Origin: Chrysomallon squamiferum
Taxonomy: Eukaryota > Mollusca > Gastropoda > Neomphalida > Peltospiridae
DNA length: 64,000 bases
Direction: 5' to 3'
Assembly (NCBI GenBank): GCA_012295275.1
Contig: CM022667.1
Span: 3,068,001-3,132,000 of the forward strand
Shown here in pieces: positions 46,994 through 59,676 of the stretch. Under the pieces are notes generated by a model, which worked only from the letters and a program-made list of their open reading frames with translations, was not told the origin of the DNA and did no database searches. How positions within the stretch are numbered: position 1 is the stretch's first letter; every line of letters starts with the position of its first letter. Position numbers and translations under genes: made by a program.

Positions 46994-49900
46994 GTTCATG
47001 CTAGTGGCAATATAGGTAAAATAATTGCCTTTTTTTTTCTTTCTTTTTTATTACTATATTTGACATTACTCTGATCCCATGATCTTCTAATTTTTGTTGT
47101 TGTTGTTGTTGTTTTGTTAAAAAATATATATCACTGGGAAGTTGGAATTATTTTGCTGTCTCATTTCACCTCACTTTCTCCCTATTTTTCTAGCCCAGCT
47201 TGAACCCTGGCCATGCTGGCTGTGTCTGTGAACAAGTTTCTACAGCTCCCCCCCACCCCACCCCTGCCCGTACCCACCTTGATGAAGGGGCGTGCACGGA
47301 CCAGCCGAAGTCTGCTATTTTCAGATCTCCTTTCAAGCCAAGTAACAGGTTCTCTGGTTTGATGTCTCTGTGGATCACTCGACGACTGTGACAGTAAATC
47401 AAAGCATTCGTCATCTGATAGATATACTGCAAAAAAAAAATAATAATAATAATAATAATAATAAAAAACCAATCAGAATACAGTCCAGATAGAAGCTTTT
47501 AATGGTATCTATGTGAATATGATTTGTAAAAATGTGAATGGGCACTTAACATTTCTGTATGCTGTATGGTGGCTGATTCATCTAGCTGTCAATCAAGCAA
47601 AAAGATGTATGCAAATGTTCTTTTGCACAGCACTTTCTTTAATCAATATAGTTACTCTATAAAGAAAACTTGCAAAGGCTGAAAGGTCATATGTATCATT
47701 TAAAAAAAATATCTGTTTTTAACCAAATTCACAATTCTATCCAGCTAATTACCTCTGAAAGTCATCACAAACTGTTTCAGATCACATCTGATTTAAATTA
47801 TATTAACTGCATTAACAGATACTTAAATATTGGTGTTATTTATCACGTAAGAAATTAACTTACATTTGCTGTTCGCTTTTCATCAAATCTTGAACATTTC
47901 TGCAGTTCTTTATACATTTCGCCTCTTGGAGCATATTCAAGAATTAAATAAACTCGTGTTTTGTCATGGAAATATCCAAACAGTCGTAAAATATTGGGGT
48001 GTCTATAAATAAAAAATCAAGATGAAAAAAAATGGATCTGTAGTATTTTTATAATTACAGTGTTGAATTACAAAGCTACAGTAACTATTAAGATACACAA
48101 AATAAATCTTTTATTTATTTATTTATTCTTTTGTTGTTATTCTTTTTTTTATTCCTTTTTTATTCCCCCATCTCACAAAATGATTTATTATTATTATAAC
48201 CCTACAGAAACAAATTAACTGTTTATTTTAATTCTGGGAATAAGACATTTTTCAAAACTGTACTGTAAACAAATGATATGAAAGAATAATCAAAACCAAA
48301 TTTGCAAGATCATTCACTCTGTTACATCCTCTGGTTTTTAATACATTTAGGCTACATATTAATACCATTAAAAAAAGAAAAATAAGAGGAAAAAGAAGAA
48401 GAAGATGATACAGATAAAAACCAAGTTACCTCAAGTGTGACTGGATCTCAATCTCTCTTCTCAGCTGGTGTTCAACTCCAGACTGCTGTAGCTGAGATTT
48501 GAACAGCACCTGTGAAATAACAAATATGTCTTTACTATCAACACAGTTTAATAAAAAAAAATAATAATAAAATAAAAATATGCCTAAAGAAACTCTCATG
48601 TAAGAATATCAATAGAACTTGCACAGTGGGACTTTCATGATGTTAGGCACAGTCATCAACTAAAGGACCCTGAGTAAATGTACAACAAAGCAAAATATAT
48701 ATATATATATATACACACACACAACCACGAATGCAATAAAAACTATGTAACTAGTATTTTTAATATTAATGGTTACTAAAATGTGCCTTACAAATGTGAA
48801 ATGATAACAAAGGAAGCTTGCTGAAGCCAACGCATGTTTTGCAGTGAAGGTCCTTTTATGCAGGGATCATTTACTGTAATATAACTACCAATAAGATCCT
48901 TATTGTGAAAAACCAGTAAACTAATTGACTGTTTCTAGTTTGGCAACATCCTGTGGATAAAATATAAAAGTCCAATCCTTCTTTTATTGCATCTACATTT
49001 GTACATATATATTCTATGTCTGTTTTGGGAAAAAGGCTTTGGATGTGAATCAAGACTTATCATCCATTCTTTTTCTCATTTACAAGAAGCAGAAGACAAA
49101 ACCTTTTGGACCCATGGGAAACATACAGCAAAGAGCAGCATTAGTTTCTGTCTTGTGTTTGATAAAGATCCTTTATTGTCTCTACTTATACATATCTGGA
49201 TTTTCAAAAAATATAATAACAAAAAAGATAGTAATTATATATATAAATAAAAATAAAAAATTAAAATAATTATCAGTGTATACTTACTTTCAAGGCCACA
49301 ATATATTTGCTAGTTTTCTCTCGGGCCAAGTAAACATTTCCAAACTTTCCTTTCCCCAGAGGTTTTCCAATGTCAAATTCACTCAGAGACCAGATTCTAA
49401 AAACAACAATACATTTTATTTTAAACATTTAGGTCATAATGAAATACCTGCAAAGTAAAATGAAAGTATCTCTGCTTTTTTTAACACATTACAATGACGT
49501 TGATGATCATCAACAAACGACAGCATTTAGACTTGACTAAAACATCATGTGAAAGTAACCAAAATGTTATCAGTTATTTATATATAAATAAATATCATGT
49601 TTTAAAAAAATTTTAAATATCAAACAGAATATTTTCAAACCAGTGTTATTGCTATGAAATGGTTTTCAACCAATCTCCATCTTTGTCCTAATTTTTATCA
49701 TCAATCCAAATGTTATCTGTCATCACTTTAAACTGTAAACCTAACTTCCATATAAAATTCAAATACAAACATTTTCAGAGGAATAGTTTAGGTGAAGAAT
49801 TTTTAAAGCATTTTTTTTTTTTTCTTTCTTTTCTTTTTTTTTAATATAAAATCAAACAAAAGTCTTTGATGTAACTAGTCACAATTCTTCTTATAATATT

Positions 49901-50122
49901 ATTTTTAATTAATCTAAATTTTTCCTCAAGTCTAACACTAAACCAAAACAGTCACATACAATGTTAATCTGTCATTGTATTTTTGGGAATTTAGATGAAC
50001 ATTTTTAGAAGTTACCTTTTCTTTTCTGTAGTTGTTGAATCTGATGATTGTTTTGTCATTTGTTTGTCTCCTGCCTCTTGAGCATTCATGTCAACTGGTT
50101 TCAAAACTCTCTGTTGTTCCAT
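45936..50122 (-). CDS. AURKB: Aurora kinase, B-type
   Basis: Mitotic Ser/Thr kinase, catalytic subunit of the chromosomal passenger complex in other animals. Seven coding exons: 50016-50122, 49288-49396, 48430-48509, 47864-48002, 47278-47426, 46392-46623 and 45936-46073, all GT-AG and in phase, giving 317 aa. Kinase motifs: P-loop GKGKFGNV (50-57), VALK with Lys72, Glu91 in [14 protein letters not shown] (164-171), DFGWS (184-188), T-loop RRTTLCGT with Thr198, then LDYLPPE. B-type over A-type is favoured by [42 protein letters not shown] and [14 protein letters not shown]. The N-terminus is short (about 40 residues, Gln/Lys/Thr-rich). The C-terminus is a short tail after HPWVQQH. The A/B call is by eye; some invertebrates have a single Aurora. 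Confidence 0.93.
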
Positions 50123-51240
50123 TATGCACCAGTATCACTATGAAACCAACTAACACAAAACCTGCTTAAGTATTAAAATTAAATAAATAAAATCAAAAAT
50201 AAATTAAAACATGAAAAGCATGAAATAAAAATAATAATTTAAAAAAAAACACACAAATTAAAGACAAAACAAACACATTCAAATAAAAAGAAAAGTAAAT
50301 GTATAATTTTATGTTACATATGATTATGAAGAGATCTCAGTAACTAAGTGCATTGTTTAAAAGCATTTTATATTAGTTCAAACTGGTAACTGTTATATCA
50401 TATACAATTATATTCAGGTCATTGTATAATTGAAAATAAAGCTACAAAATGTATTTCTAGAACTTCAGAATCATTCTCGCAAGTTGAGATCATGGTGAAA
50501 ATCTCAACAACAACCATATTTGAAAATCCAAAATCCATTTTATAGATCAATTCTACCATACATAGATCGAAGCTATAACAATTTAAATTTACCCAATTAA
50601 TCTTACATTTCTAATTACTACTCAGTCTACTCAGATAAACTAAGATAAACTTAGTAATTCATGATCACTTATTAAACACAGCGGAGATTTTATTAAAAAT
50701 TTTTTACTTTTATTTTTTACTTTTTTTTATTTTTGATTCTTTCAATGAACATACGATTAACAAAATGAATAGAATTTTCACATTAAATACTTTCTTTTGT
50801 CGAGCAAGGATAAATCGGCCTTACTTCCTTAATAATAATAATAATTTGATGATAATTCATAAAATGGAGAAAGTGGTTAGACGAAAATGAGCTACCGACG
50901 TTTTCAGGTCAAAAAGGTTTATCACAGTGCCCATCAAAAAGATCGCGATTTATAAGCTTTCAATTAATTGAATTACAATATGATCAAAATATATATAATG
51001 ACTAAAAATATTCAAATAAATTTAATATTTTGTATACCTTTGTCTTGCAGTACGATTCAGTGTTGTTATAAACTTTTTCAATTCAACCAAAGATATTTAG
51101 TTTGAAATTCGTATCAAAGCTTTCGATTGGTTTAATGCTCTTCTTCCATAGCAATCTAAGCAGCAGCACTATTGGTTAATATTTAAAGGGAATTAACTTC
51201 TGTGACCAAACTATGGAATAACATAGATTTTGTTTTAGTT
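50123..51240 (-). promoter_or_regulatory. AURKB 5' UTR intron and candidate cell-cycle promoter
   Basis: On the minus strand a donor-like site near 51038 (aaag|gtatac) and an acceptor-like site near 50145-50150 suggest a non-coding first exon around 51040-51080 and an intron of about 0.9 kb. Further upstream lie two CCAAT boxes in gene orientation (plus-strand ATTGG at 51126-51130 and 51171-51175). A TTTGAA element, CHR-like, is at 51101-51106 between them and the gene. Paired CCAAT plus CHR is the classic arrangement at G2/M genes, including Aurora kinases in vertebrates. The site assignments are inferred. Confidence 0.4.
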
Positions 51241-51591
51241 CGGAAATCACATTAAATGTTGTTTATCAAATTATTTTTAATATTTAAATAATTTTAAATT
51301 TATATTCCCCTTTGAAATCAAAATAATAATAATAAAATTAATATTAAAATTAAAAAAGAAATTAGTTTAAACAATGATCAAATAAATTAATATTTAAGAA
51401 AAATAAATAAAACATTCCTTTCTCTAATTGTTTATTGTTATTGTAATTGTTTTTCAATAAATTATAATCATTATTATAATTATATACCTGCTGGATTATT
51501 TTTTAAAAATTTGTCATTAAAATTTTTTAATCTAGGTAATAAATAATAAAGAAAAAATGACGACGTGATGATTATATTGATGATGATGATG

Positions 51592-51628
<37 letters not shown>

Positions 51629-52182
51629 CAACTGTCTTTTTTTTTCTTCCCAAATCGTAATCTATTTTTAGAAACTGGTTCAGAGAATGCTGACCAGTCT
51701 ATTCAGTGGAAAACCGGAGGAAGGACTTTTGTTGACATAAATTGACAGCGAAGTAACGATTGTGTAAGTTTTCATGGGATTATAATTCGTTAGGTAAGTA
51801 TGACGTATACGTTACTATTTAGATTTGCTTAATATTAACAAATAGTATTAAAATCATTTTAGATTCCAAATGAAAGACCTAATTCGATTAAAATCACAAA
51901 GCGTAAAATAATCTTGTCAGCCGACACTTCGGTCTTCCTGTTGCAGTATATATAATACTGTAATTGTAGACAGTAGCAGATAGGGTAGCAATGCCTTTTA
52001 CTGTTTTAGGATAGGAATTTTAATCGATTTGATAGATAAGATTTTAAAATTAAATTAATGAATTAAATGCAAATTTAAGTTCATCCTATCTCATCCTATT
52101 TTAATATAGTTTGTGTTATAAAAATTGGTTAATAACTAGAAGAAGGAATGTGATTAACCTATAAAGCAGAAACAAATCTTAA

Positions 52183-52216
<34 letters not shown>

Positions 52217-53061
52217 TAATATTATTATTATTATTATTAGTTCTTATTACCAACGTGACATTATGGCATATACAATATTACAAAAATATAATTATTTTTC
52301 AGAAGCATTATTACAAGGACAGGCAAGATTACAACTAATGCAATTAAAAGTACCATTTGCTAACTGTTTATTTATAATTCAAAGATGTAATAATAATGTG
52401 TATAACAATAAAATAATAAAAATATTATATGAAGATACATATTACATTAAATAAAAATTAGAATACATTAAAAATTAATATATAATTAGAATGATAGCAA
52501 TTTATAAATAGTAACATTTTATCATTTTTCAGTTATTATTACCGACATTTTTGTTTATAGTTATATATTAAATAAATTGCATTAAATTATATTTATAAGA
52601 ATATTAATGAAGCTGTTTTTGTTCATGACAACATGCCTTCAAAATCAAAAACAATGGTTAAGACTGCAGCCATTGATACTATGTTTATCTTGTGATGTAT
52701 ATTGACTTAAGCAGATTTCATCAGTGGCATCCTTACATGACATTTCACTGTGTACTGATAGTAAAAGTAAAAAAACCATAGCTTCCAGATTTGTTTTTAA
52801 TCCTGACTTCAGTAAACACCATAGATTGATTTGGAAGCATGAATTTAGTTTTTTTAAACTTTTAACACGTTATTAATCAGAAAAAGGATGAAGATGAAAA
52901 ATGTAGCAACAATCTAAATTATATGTTCAGGTTTATTTAAAGATACATGTGTACTGAGAAACATACCTATATGTATATATATGACCACACATATATGTGA
53001 CAGTTAACAGAAACAAGCATACATACAGAAATGTATGTATGTAGGAAAACAAATAGAAATG

Positions 53062-53092
<31 letters not shown>

Positions 53093-53580
53093 AAAAACAC
53101 ATACATACATTAACTAAAGAGTAATACATTGTATTTGTTATGCACATAATTAATACATGTATGCTGCATGTCTTACTAGCAGTTTTTATAAAAGTTCATC
53201 TGAAAGTTTTGAAATTAATCTTAGTCTGAAATAAAATACTTGTGTTTGTCAAGTCACCTCCTGTCTGACTGACACTGAGGCTGCCAAAATCTGATGATTA
53301 AGTTGCTGCAGATGGTGTGGAATCTTAAATATTCCTTATATTTTTTTTTTTTTTTTTTTTTTTTGCTGGCTTGCATTGCCACTTGTCCAGAGTGATTTGA
53401 GCATAACACTCAAAGTATGGGATTCTTCTTTGTTTAATTGGCTTCACTTAGTTGTTGTGATCTTTCATTTTTCTTCATTATTATTATTATTATTTAAATC
53501 TTTTATTATTATAATTTTTTAAAATAGTCCTTGAAAAAGTAATTTGAGCAAAACACACAAAGTATGGGAAGTGTCTGGGT
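51241..53580. other. AT-rich intergenic region
   Basis: No confident gene. (AAT)n/(ATG)n tracts lie at 51580-51626 and 52184-52240, and a (TG)n run at 53070-53092. A patch of higher complexity at 51660-51780 is followed by donor-like gtaagt sequences (51765 and 51795) and could be a first exon of a plus-strand gene or a regulatory element. From 52930 to 53580 the sequence may be 3' UTR of the unrecognised minus-strand gene; a minus-strand AATAAA is at about 52933-52938. Confidence 0.4.
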
Positions 53581-53640
53581 TTAAATTGGTTTCATCAACA
53601 GTTCTGATCTTTCATTTGTTTCTTCTGGCACCTCAAGAGT
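53391..53640. repeat. ~147-bp two-copy imperfect tandem duplication
   Basis: 'agtgatttgagcataacac' at 53391 recurs as 'agtaatttgagcaaaacac' at 53538. Both copies continue through 'caaagtatggga', 'ttggtttcatc' or 'ttggcttcact', and 'tgatctttcatt'. The second copy covers the 3' end of the last exon of the unrecognised minus-strand gene, so the duplication includes its stop-codon region. Confidence 0.75.
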
Positions 53641-55361
53641 TCCACTGATGATAAACAACTGTTTGTTTCCTGCTTTGTTTACCTGCAACACAAAACCTTT
53701 TCCAAAATTTACTTACAGGTGTTTTTTTGTTTTTTAAAAAATAAGGATGCACTCGTTTTTGTATACATCAGATTTTACAGAAATCTACTTACATAGTTAT
53801 TAATTACAACAGAAAATAGCCAGTGATAAATATCTCTAAACCTTCATTTATTATTATTAATAATTCAAATTGGTAATAATAATGTAAATGTTTTAAATTT
53901 GTATACTTCTACTTAAGGTTAACCTTGTTAATATTTTGTTTTTCTCTCTTATTTTGAAACAAATACTTACCAATAGCGCTATTAAAACTCATTTTTCAGA
54001 AACTTACATAGATACTGATTATGCCATTAGGTGAGCCTATGAACAATGTGCCTACATCTTAATATTCATGATTAATTATGGTAGAATGTATGTCCTTGTA
54101 ATGTGTATTTGGTATAAATCTACTATTAACCTTACTGTTTAAAAAAAAAAAAAAAAAAGTTTTTATTCTGCAGTGTCATTGTGACATTAACTTACCTTTC
54201 AAATTTTATTTGGTTACGTCCCTTTCCTTTATTCCGTTTTGATTTTTCCCTCAATATTTTTAGCTGTGTGTCATTCTGCAGTTTAGATTAATACACTTTT
54301 CCATCTGTTATGTTTTATAACTATTGAAACTGGTGTTAAACAGTTTTAAAACTTTTTGTTCAAGGAAATATCTTTGGGAAGAAATATTAAGACTCAAGTT
54401 TTAATAGGTTTATTGGTTAGTATTTGTTTCGTTTTGTTTTACTGTACAGTACTGTTCTTTTCTGTATTTTATTTTACTTCACATTACATACTACTGTTCT
54501 TAATCTTACCTTATTTTATTTTACATTATTTTTCTTTAGATTATATGACTTTATTTAATATTAAATTACTTTTCTTTACTTTTTACTTTATTTTATTTAT
54601 TTTACAAAGTAAGAAATAATACAAAATAATACATGAATAAATGTATATGCACATTAATTCTTTTACATATATTTATTATAAAACATTATATGTAAAAGAT
54701 GTTATAAATATATTTTAATGTTTTATATAACTTTCTAAATTTCTTGATACAAATATCAGAAAATTGAGTACTTTATGTAAAATATTTTAATATAAATATC
54801 AAATAATCTTACACAATCAGTTAAAATATACTTCATTTATAATACCTAAATGAACATTTAAAATAAAATATCACGTTACTGGTGAAATATATAAGCAAAA
54901 ATAATAAACATGTAGAAAAACTTTCTTTATAATTCTTCTGATATTTGATAAAATTATCAAATAGCATGAATCATAGTTTAATAGTGCATGACTATTAGTG
55001 AAAATAAATATGTATTTTATTTTTATTTTTTAGTCAGTATGTTGAGTTAGGCCTGAATAAATAGTGATTTTTAAACAGCAAGGGTTAAGTATCTCAACAA
55101 GGTTCAGTATCTCATTACAAACAATTATATATATTTTTTTCTATGTTGATCATTTTACTATAATAGTACATTATTTTTTTAAACAATGAGTTATTATTTT
55201 GAAAATAAATAATTAAGACGAATATAAATAAGGCTGAATATTTATTTAAGGTAGAATTGGATGTGAACACATACACAGATACTGCCCTGACACATACACA
55301 CACACACACACAGTTACAGAGAAACGTTGACATCAACACACACATGGTTACAGAGAAACCT

Positions 55362-55409
<48 letters not shown>

Positions 55410-55599
55410 TTTTTAGGAACCCATCCCCTGTAAAAAAAAAATCCCAGATCGACAGTAGAGTGTGAATTATTATTTTAGGTAAATGTGGTTAGCCACTTAC
55501 TAAATATAGTTTGTCACTTGTGGTAAAATGAATATCAACATTGTGTAACACAAATATCAGGTATGATGTTGTTGTAGTTGCTATTGTCCCAGTACACAT
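53581..55599 (-). pseudogene. Unrecognised four-exon gene with one in-frame stop
   Basis: I do not recognise the family. On the minus strand four candidate exons fit together in phase with good splice sites: 55501-55599 (possible ATG at 55597-55599, donor gtaagt), 54196-54275, 54008-54134 and 53581-53682 (stop 53581-53583). The total is 408 nt, 135 codons. The reading looks protein-like: HFTTSDKLYL, then NDTQLKILREKSKRNKGKGR, SRFIPNTHYKDIHST, VGTLFIGSPNGIISIY, and VNKAGNKQLFIISGTLEV near the end. One TAA interrupts exon 3 at 54059-54061, in the same frame as everything on either side. This may be a recently broken gene, a sequence error, or a true early stop. The first exon is the least certain, because its plus strand is also open between an acceptor-like and a donor-like site. 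Confidence 0.5.
55296..55408. repeat. (CA)n microsatellite block
   Basis: Two CA runs separated by a 'gttacagagaaac' motif that appears twice (about 55313 and 55347), indicating a local ~35-bp duplication inside the microsatellite. It lies in intron 1 of the unrecognised minus-strand gene, if that gene model holds. Confidence 0.85.
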
Positions 55600-56540
55600 T
55601 TACTTCAAAGTTGGTGAGTCACTGCGTGTGTACAAGGAAGATTCAGGTAATAATATCTTTTGTGCTTCCTGTTAGCTGAGATTAAAACTAGGTTATGTTC
55701 ACACCTTCTGTAGACTAAGTACAGCATTCATCACCATATAAGATAAAATTTAGTATTGTATTAATAAAATACAATAAAATATATATATATAAAATCTTTT
55801 ATTGGTTTCTGTCACCTTCATTATACTGACCTTGGTTTATGCCAAAATGAAAATATATCAAGTGTTTGTTAGAAAATTTGTATCAGACAGATTTCACGTG
55901 AAACTACAGGCAGTAGAAGTAGAATAGAAATTGATATGCTTTTCAACATAAAATTATATCTTACTATAAAGAAAAATGTTTTTGGGAACACAGTGCTTTT
56001 GCTACTAAAAATATATTTAATATATTTTAATACTAAATAAATTATTTAACAAAAATTATTACCTTGCATTTAATAATAATAATAATATTCTATATAGATA
56101 AATAGATGATAGTCATAGGTAGACAGATGAGAAGTAACAAATAACCATGATTTTTTCTTATGATATATTTTGTATTAGAAATAATATATTACAGAAAATA
56201 ATTATTAAATTATATAGCATAATAAAAAATTTCACATAATACAGTATCTCACACACACACACACACACACCCACACCCATGTATGTATATATATATATAT
56301 TAAGATTTAAATAACCACAATAAATAAATCGACTATTCTAAAGTATACAGTTACATACTTATGAAATATAAAAGTTTAAAAAAAATTACATTACATTTTT
56401 ACCACAGTATTTAAATACAGAGGAGTTGAACAAAAAAAATTCATTGAACATATTTTCTTCTTTCTTTTAACCAAATCCTTAAATCTTTAATTTTTACAAT
56501 TGTTTCTTATTTTGGGTTAAAATAAAATATTGTTTTTCAG

Positions 56541-57281
56541 GTTACTAGATTCACTATGACAGTTTTCTGCTGTGACTAACAAAATGAGCTGTAAAATATG
56601 GCTGGCTGTTTTTATAGGTAAGTAAAGAATTAATTGATCTGAGAGTTGATTTAATGAATTTATTGAATTTCTTTAATTTAAATTTTATTTTATTTTAATT
56701 TTATCCAGTTGTAAAAAATTTAATGTTAAAGGCAGACCTTTTTTAATAATATAATTTTATTTTATTGTGTGTGTGTGTGTATGTTGTTTTTTTTTGTCTG
56801 TACAGTATGTGTTTTATCTCTGGTTGTCTGTATATCTGAGGTGGAAAAAGTACACACATACACACTCACACACACACTTTTATTTATTTTTTTCTTACAA
56901 TGTTTTATTATTCATTTAATATTTTTTGAGTTATGACTGTTTTATCACAACTATGTTATGTTTGTTTTGTTGCTGCTGTTGTTGTTTTTGTATACTAAAC
57001 TAATAAATATTAAATTTCAGTTGTTTGTTTTACTTTGAATGAAGCATGGAACTTGAAACAAGGTAAGGTGTGACATGAAGGTTTTTTGAATTGTAATTAA
57101 CAAGTTTTTTTTTTGCTTTTTTTTCATTCAGTTAGATGATAGAAGTTGGAAGTGTATAATAATTAAAAAAACAAATTAAAAATTCTATTACTGTTAAAGT
57201 TGAATAGATGCATGCTCACATGGTTATGAAATTTATATTTATATGTTTAATTACATATGAATAAACTTGTTTACTCACAAA

Positions 57282-57317
<36 letters not shown>

Positions 57318-57553
57318 TACACACACACACATTCACACACACAGAGATACACACACACAGGCACAATATAAACACATGTACTCAGATTTATCACATAATC
57401 TGGAATAACTGGTTACTTTATGTATAAATAGATGTATGTATGTATGTATGTATGTATGTATGTATGTATGTATGTATGTATGTATGTATGTATGTATGCA
57501 TGCATGCGTGTCTGACTGTCTCTGTGTATGCATGCACGTGTGTTTGTGTGTGT

Positions 57554-57617
<64 letters not shown>

Positions 57618-57927
57618 ATGCAAGTATGTGTATATGTTTGACCATTGATTATATGGACTATCAGGGGGAGCATGATCCAGAAATTGTAAAAGTCTGAAAC
57701 ATTAAACATTAAACATATAATATGAAACATTAAATATATAGTATTTGTAAAGAAAAAGGTACTGTTGAAAACATACAGGCTAGGTTGGATGAAGTATGTT
57801 AGTTAGGTTGAAGTATGTTAGGTTAGGATGGTTGTGTATGTATGTGTGTGTGAGAGAGAGTGTATATGCATTTGTGTATAACAAACACATACTTTTTCCT
57901 GAATACATGCCAATCATTCTTATCTTT

Positions 57928-57964
<37 letters not shown>

Positions 57965-59620
57965 TGTTATTATTTTATTTATTTATTTATTTTATTTAAT
58001 TTTTAATTTTTAATTTTAATTTTAATTTTAATTTTAATTTTAATTTTAATTTTTATTTTAATTTTAATTTTAATTTTAATTTTAATTTTTAATTTTAATT
58101 TTAATTTTAATTTTATTTTTTTTGATTTTATTTTTATTTTTATTTTTTTTTTATTTTTATTTTTAATTTTAATTTTAATTTTAATTTTAATTTTAATTTT
58201 AATTTTAATTTTAATTTATTTTTCAGAATACAACCTGTGTAGCATTCTGCCTGGACATTTCCCGAACGGCGACTACTTCCCCAACCTCAATGACTCCGCC
58301 ACTGTGTACATTGACCTACCCGACACCACCAGTGATCGCGTGTACCTCTGTTTCATGAAATTTACCACCTGTCACAACTGTCAGTTTCAAGTCGACTTCA
58401 TCAGCGACTTCGTCTTTCCTGCTTGCTACCTGAAACCCTCTTTCGGTTCCTTTGACACCCACTGTGAACCTGGGTGACTATAATTAATTTTATTTTATTT
58501 TTTTGTGTGAAAATGTGAAAGAAAAAGTGAAAAGCAGGACCCAACCCACCCCAAAAAAATAACAAATGAACCAAAGATCGAATGAATTCACTATTTTTGA
58601 ACATATTTCTGATATTGTAATTGTTAGAATTTTGGTCCACTAAACATGTGAAAACCCCCAAAAAAAAACAACAACAAACCACAATAAACCAATTATGAAT
58701 GAATTTACCATGTTTTTTTTAGTGCTTTAATCACAGCTCTGATATGTCAGATCTTAATCTGCTGGTTCAGTTAGGCAGCATATTTATTCTGTATCCCAAA
58801 CCTCCTAATGATGATGATAACAGACAATGATGGTACTGGTAATTATAATTCATAATGTAATCACAGGGTAATTATGACAGACAAAGGATCTGATGTTATA
58901 GACCGGTTTGAAAATATTTTTTTCTTATGTTGAAAAAAAAAAAAAAATAGACATATAATTCTTGTATTCAGTTTAGAGATGGTCAGCAAACTATTTTTTC
59001 TGTTTCACATTTTTTCTGTTTCTGTAGAATGAAATCCTTTTAAGGATTAGTGCTAAGTCATTTTGTAGATAAAAAAAAGCCCAACAAACCCACACATGGT
59101 TGGTTGATAGGAGTACACAGTGGATCAGGAAATAAGTTAGATTTGTATTAAATATTACAGCGAATTATTATTAAATATTATAGTGAATGGTCCATGGTTC
59201 AGTTATTAGTAATAGTAATTTATTAAATTATCACTTATTGCCAACAGCAACACAGTAACGAGTTAATAAATTATCACTTATTAATAGTAAATGTAGTTTT
59301 TTATTTATTTATTAAATTATCACTTATTACCAATTGCAACACAGTAATAATTTAATAAATTATCACTTATTAATAGTAGCCATAGTTTATTTCATAAATT
59401 TGTAATTTATAATAGCAAAGTTATTTTTAGTTTTTTTTTAGTTTTAACAATTGCAACATTCATGAGTTTTAAGCTCATCAGTATATAATACAGAAAAACT
59501 ATAATTGTGATACTGAAATTAAATAATTTAGAAAATATTTTTAATATCTGTAAATAGAGGAATGTTTTCATATATCAAGATAGGTGGCTTTCTTCAAAAT
59601 AAAGATACTAATAACAAATG

Positions 59621-59676
<56 letters not shown>

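Noticed and set aside
47182-47472. Other-frame and antisense open frames over the Aurora kinase exon
   Set aside because: They are shadows of the in-phase kinase exon 47278-47426, which carries HRD and DFG motifs.
54356-54619. 87-codon hydrophobic open frame
   Set aside because: Low-complexity T/A-rich sequence (ttatttta units) with no splice context; the hydrophobicity follows from base composition.
55560-55646. Plus-strand exon-like stretch with an open frame (VHIYFKVGESLRVYKEDS)
   Set aside because: Joined to the next plus exon at 56541 it hits a stop at once, so it is not coding for the CUB protein. It could be a 5' UTR exon, or the antisense shadow of the minus-strand exon 55501-55599.
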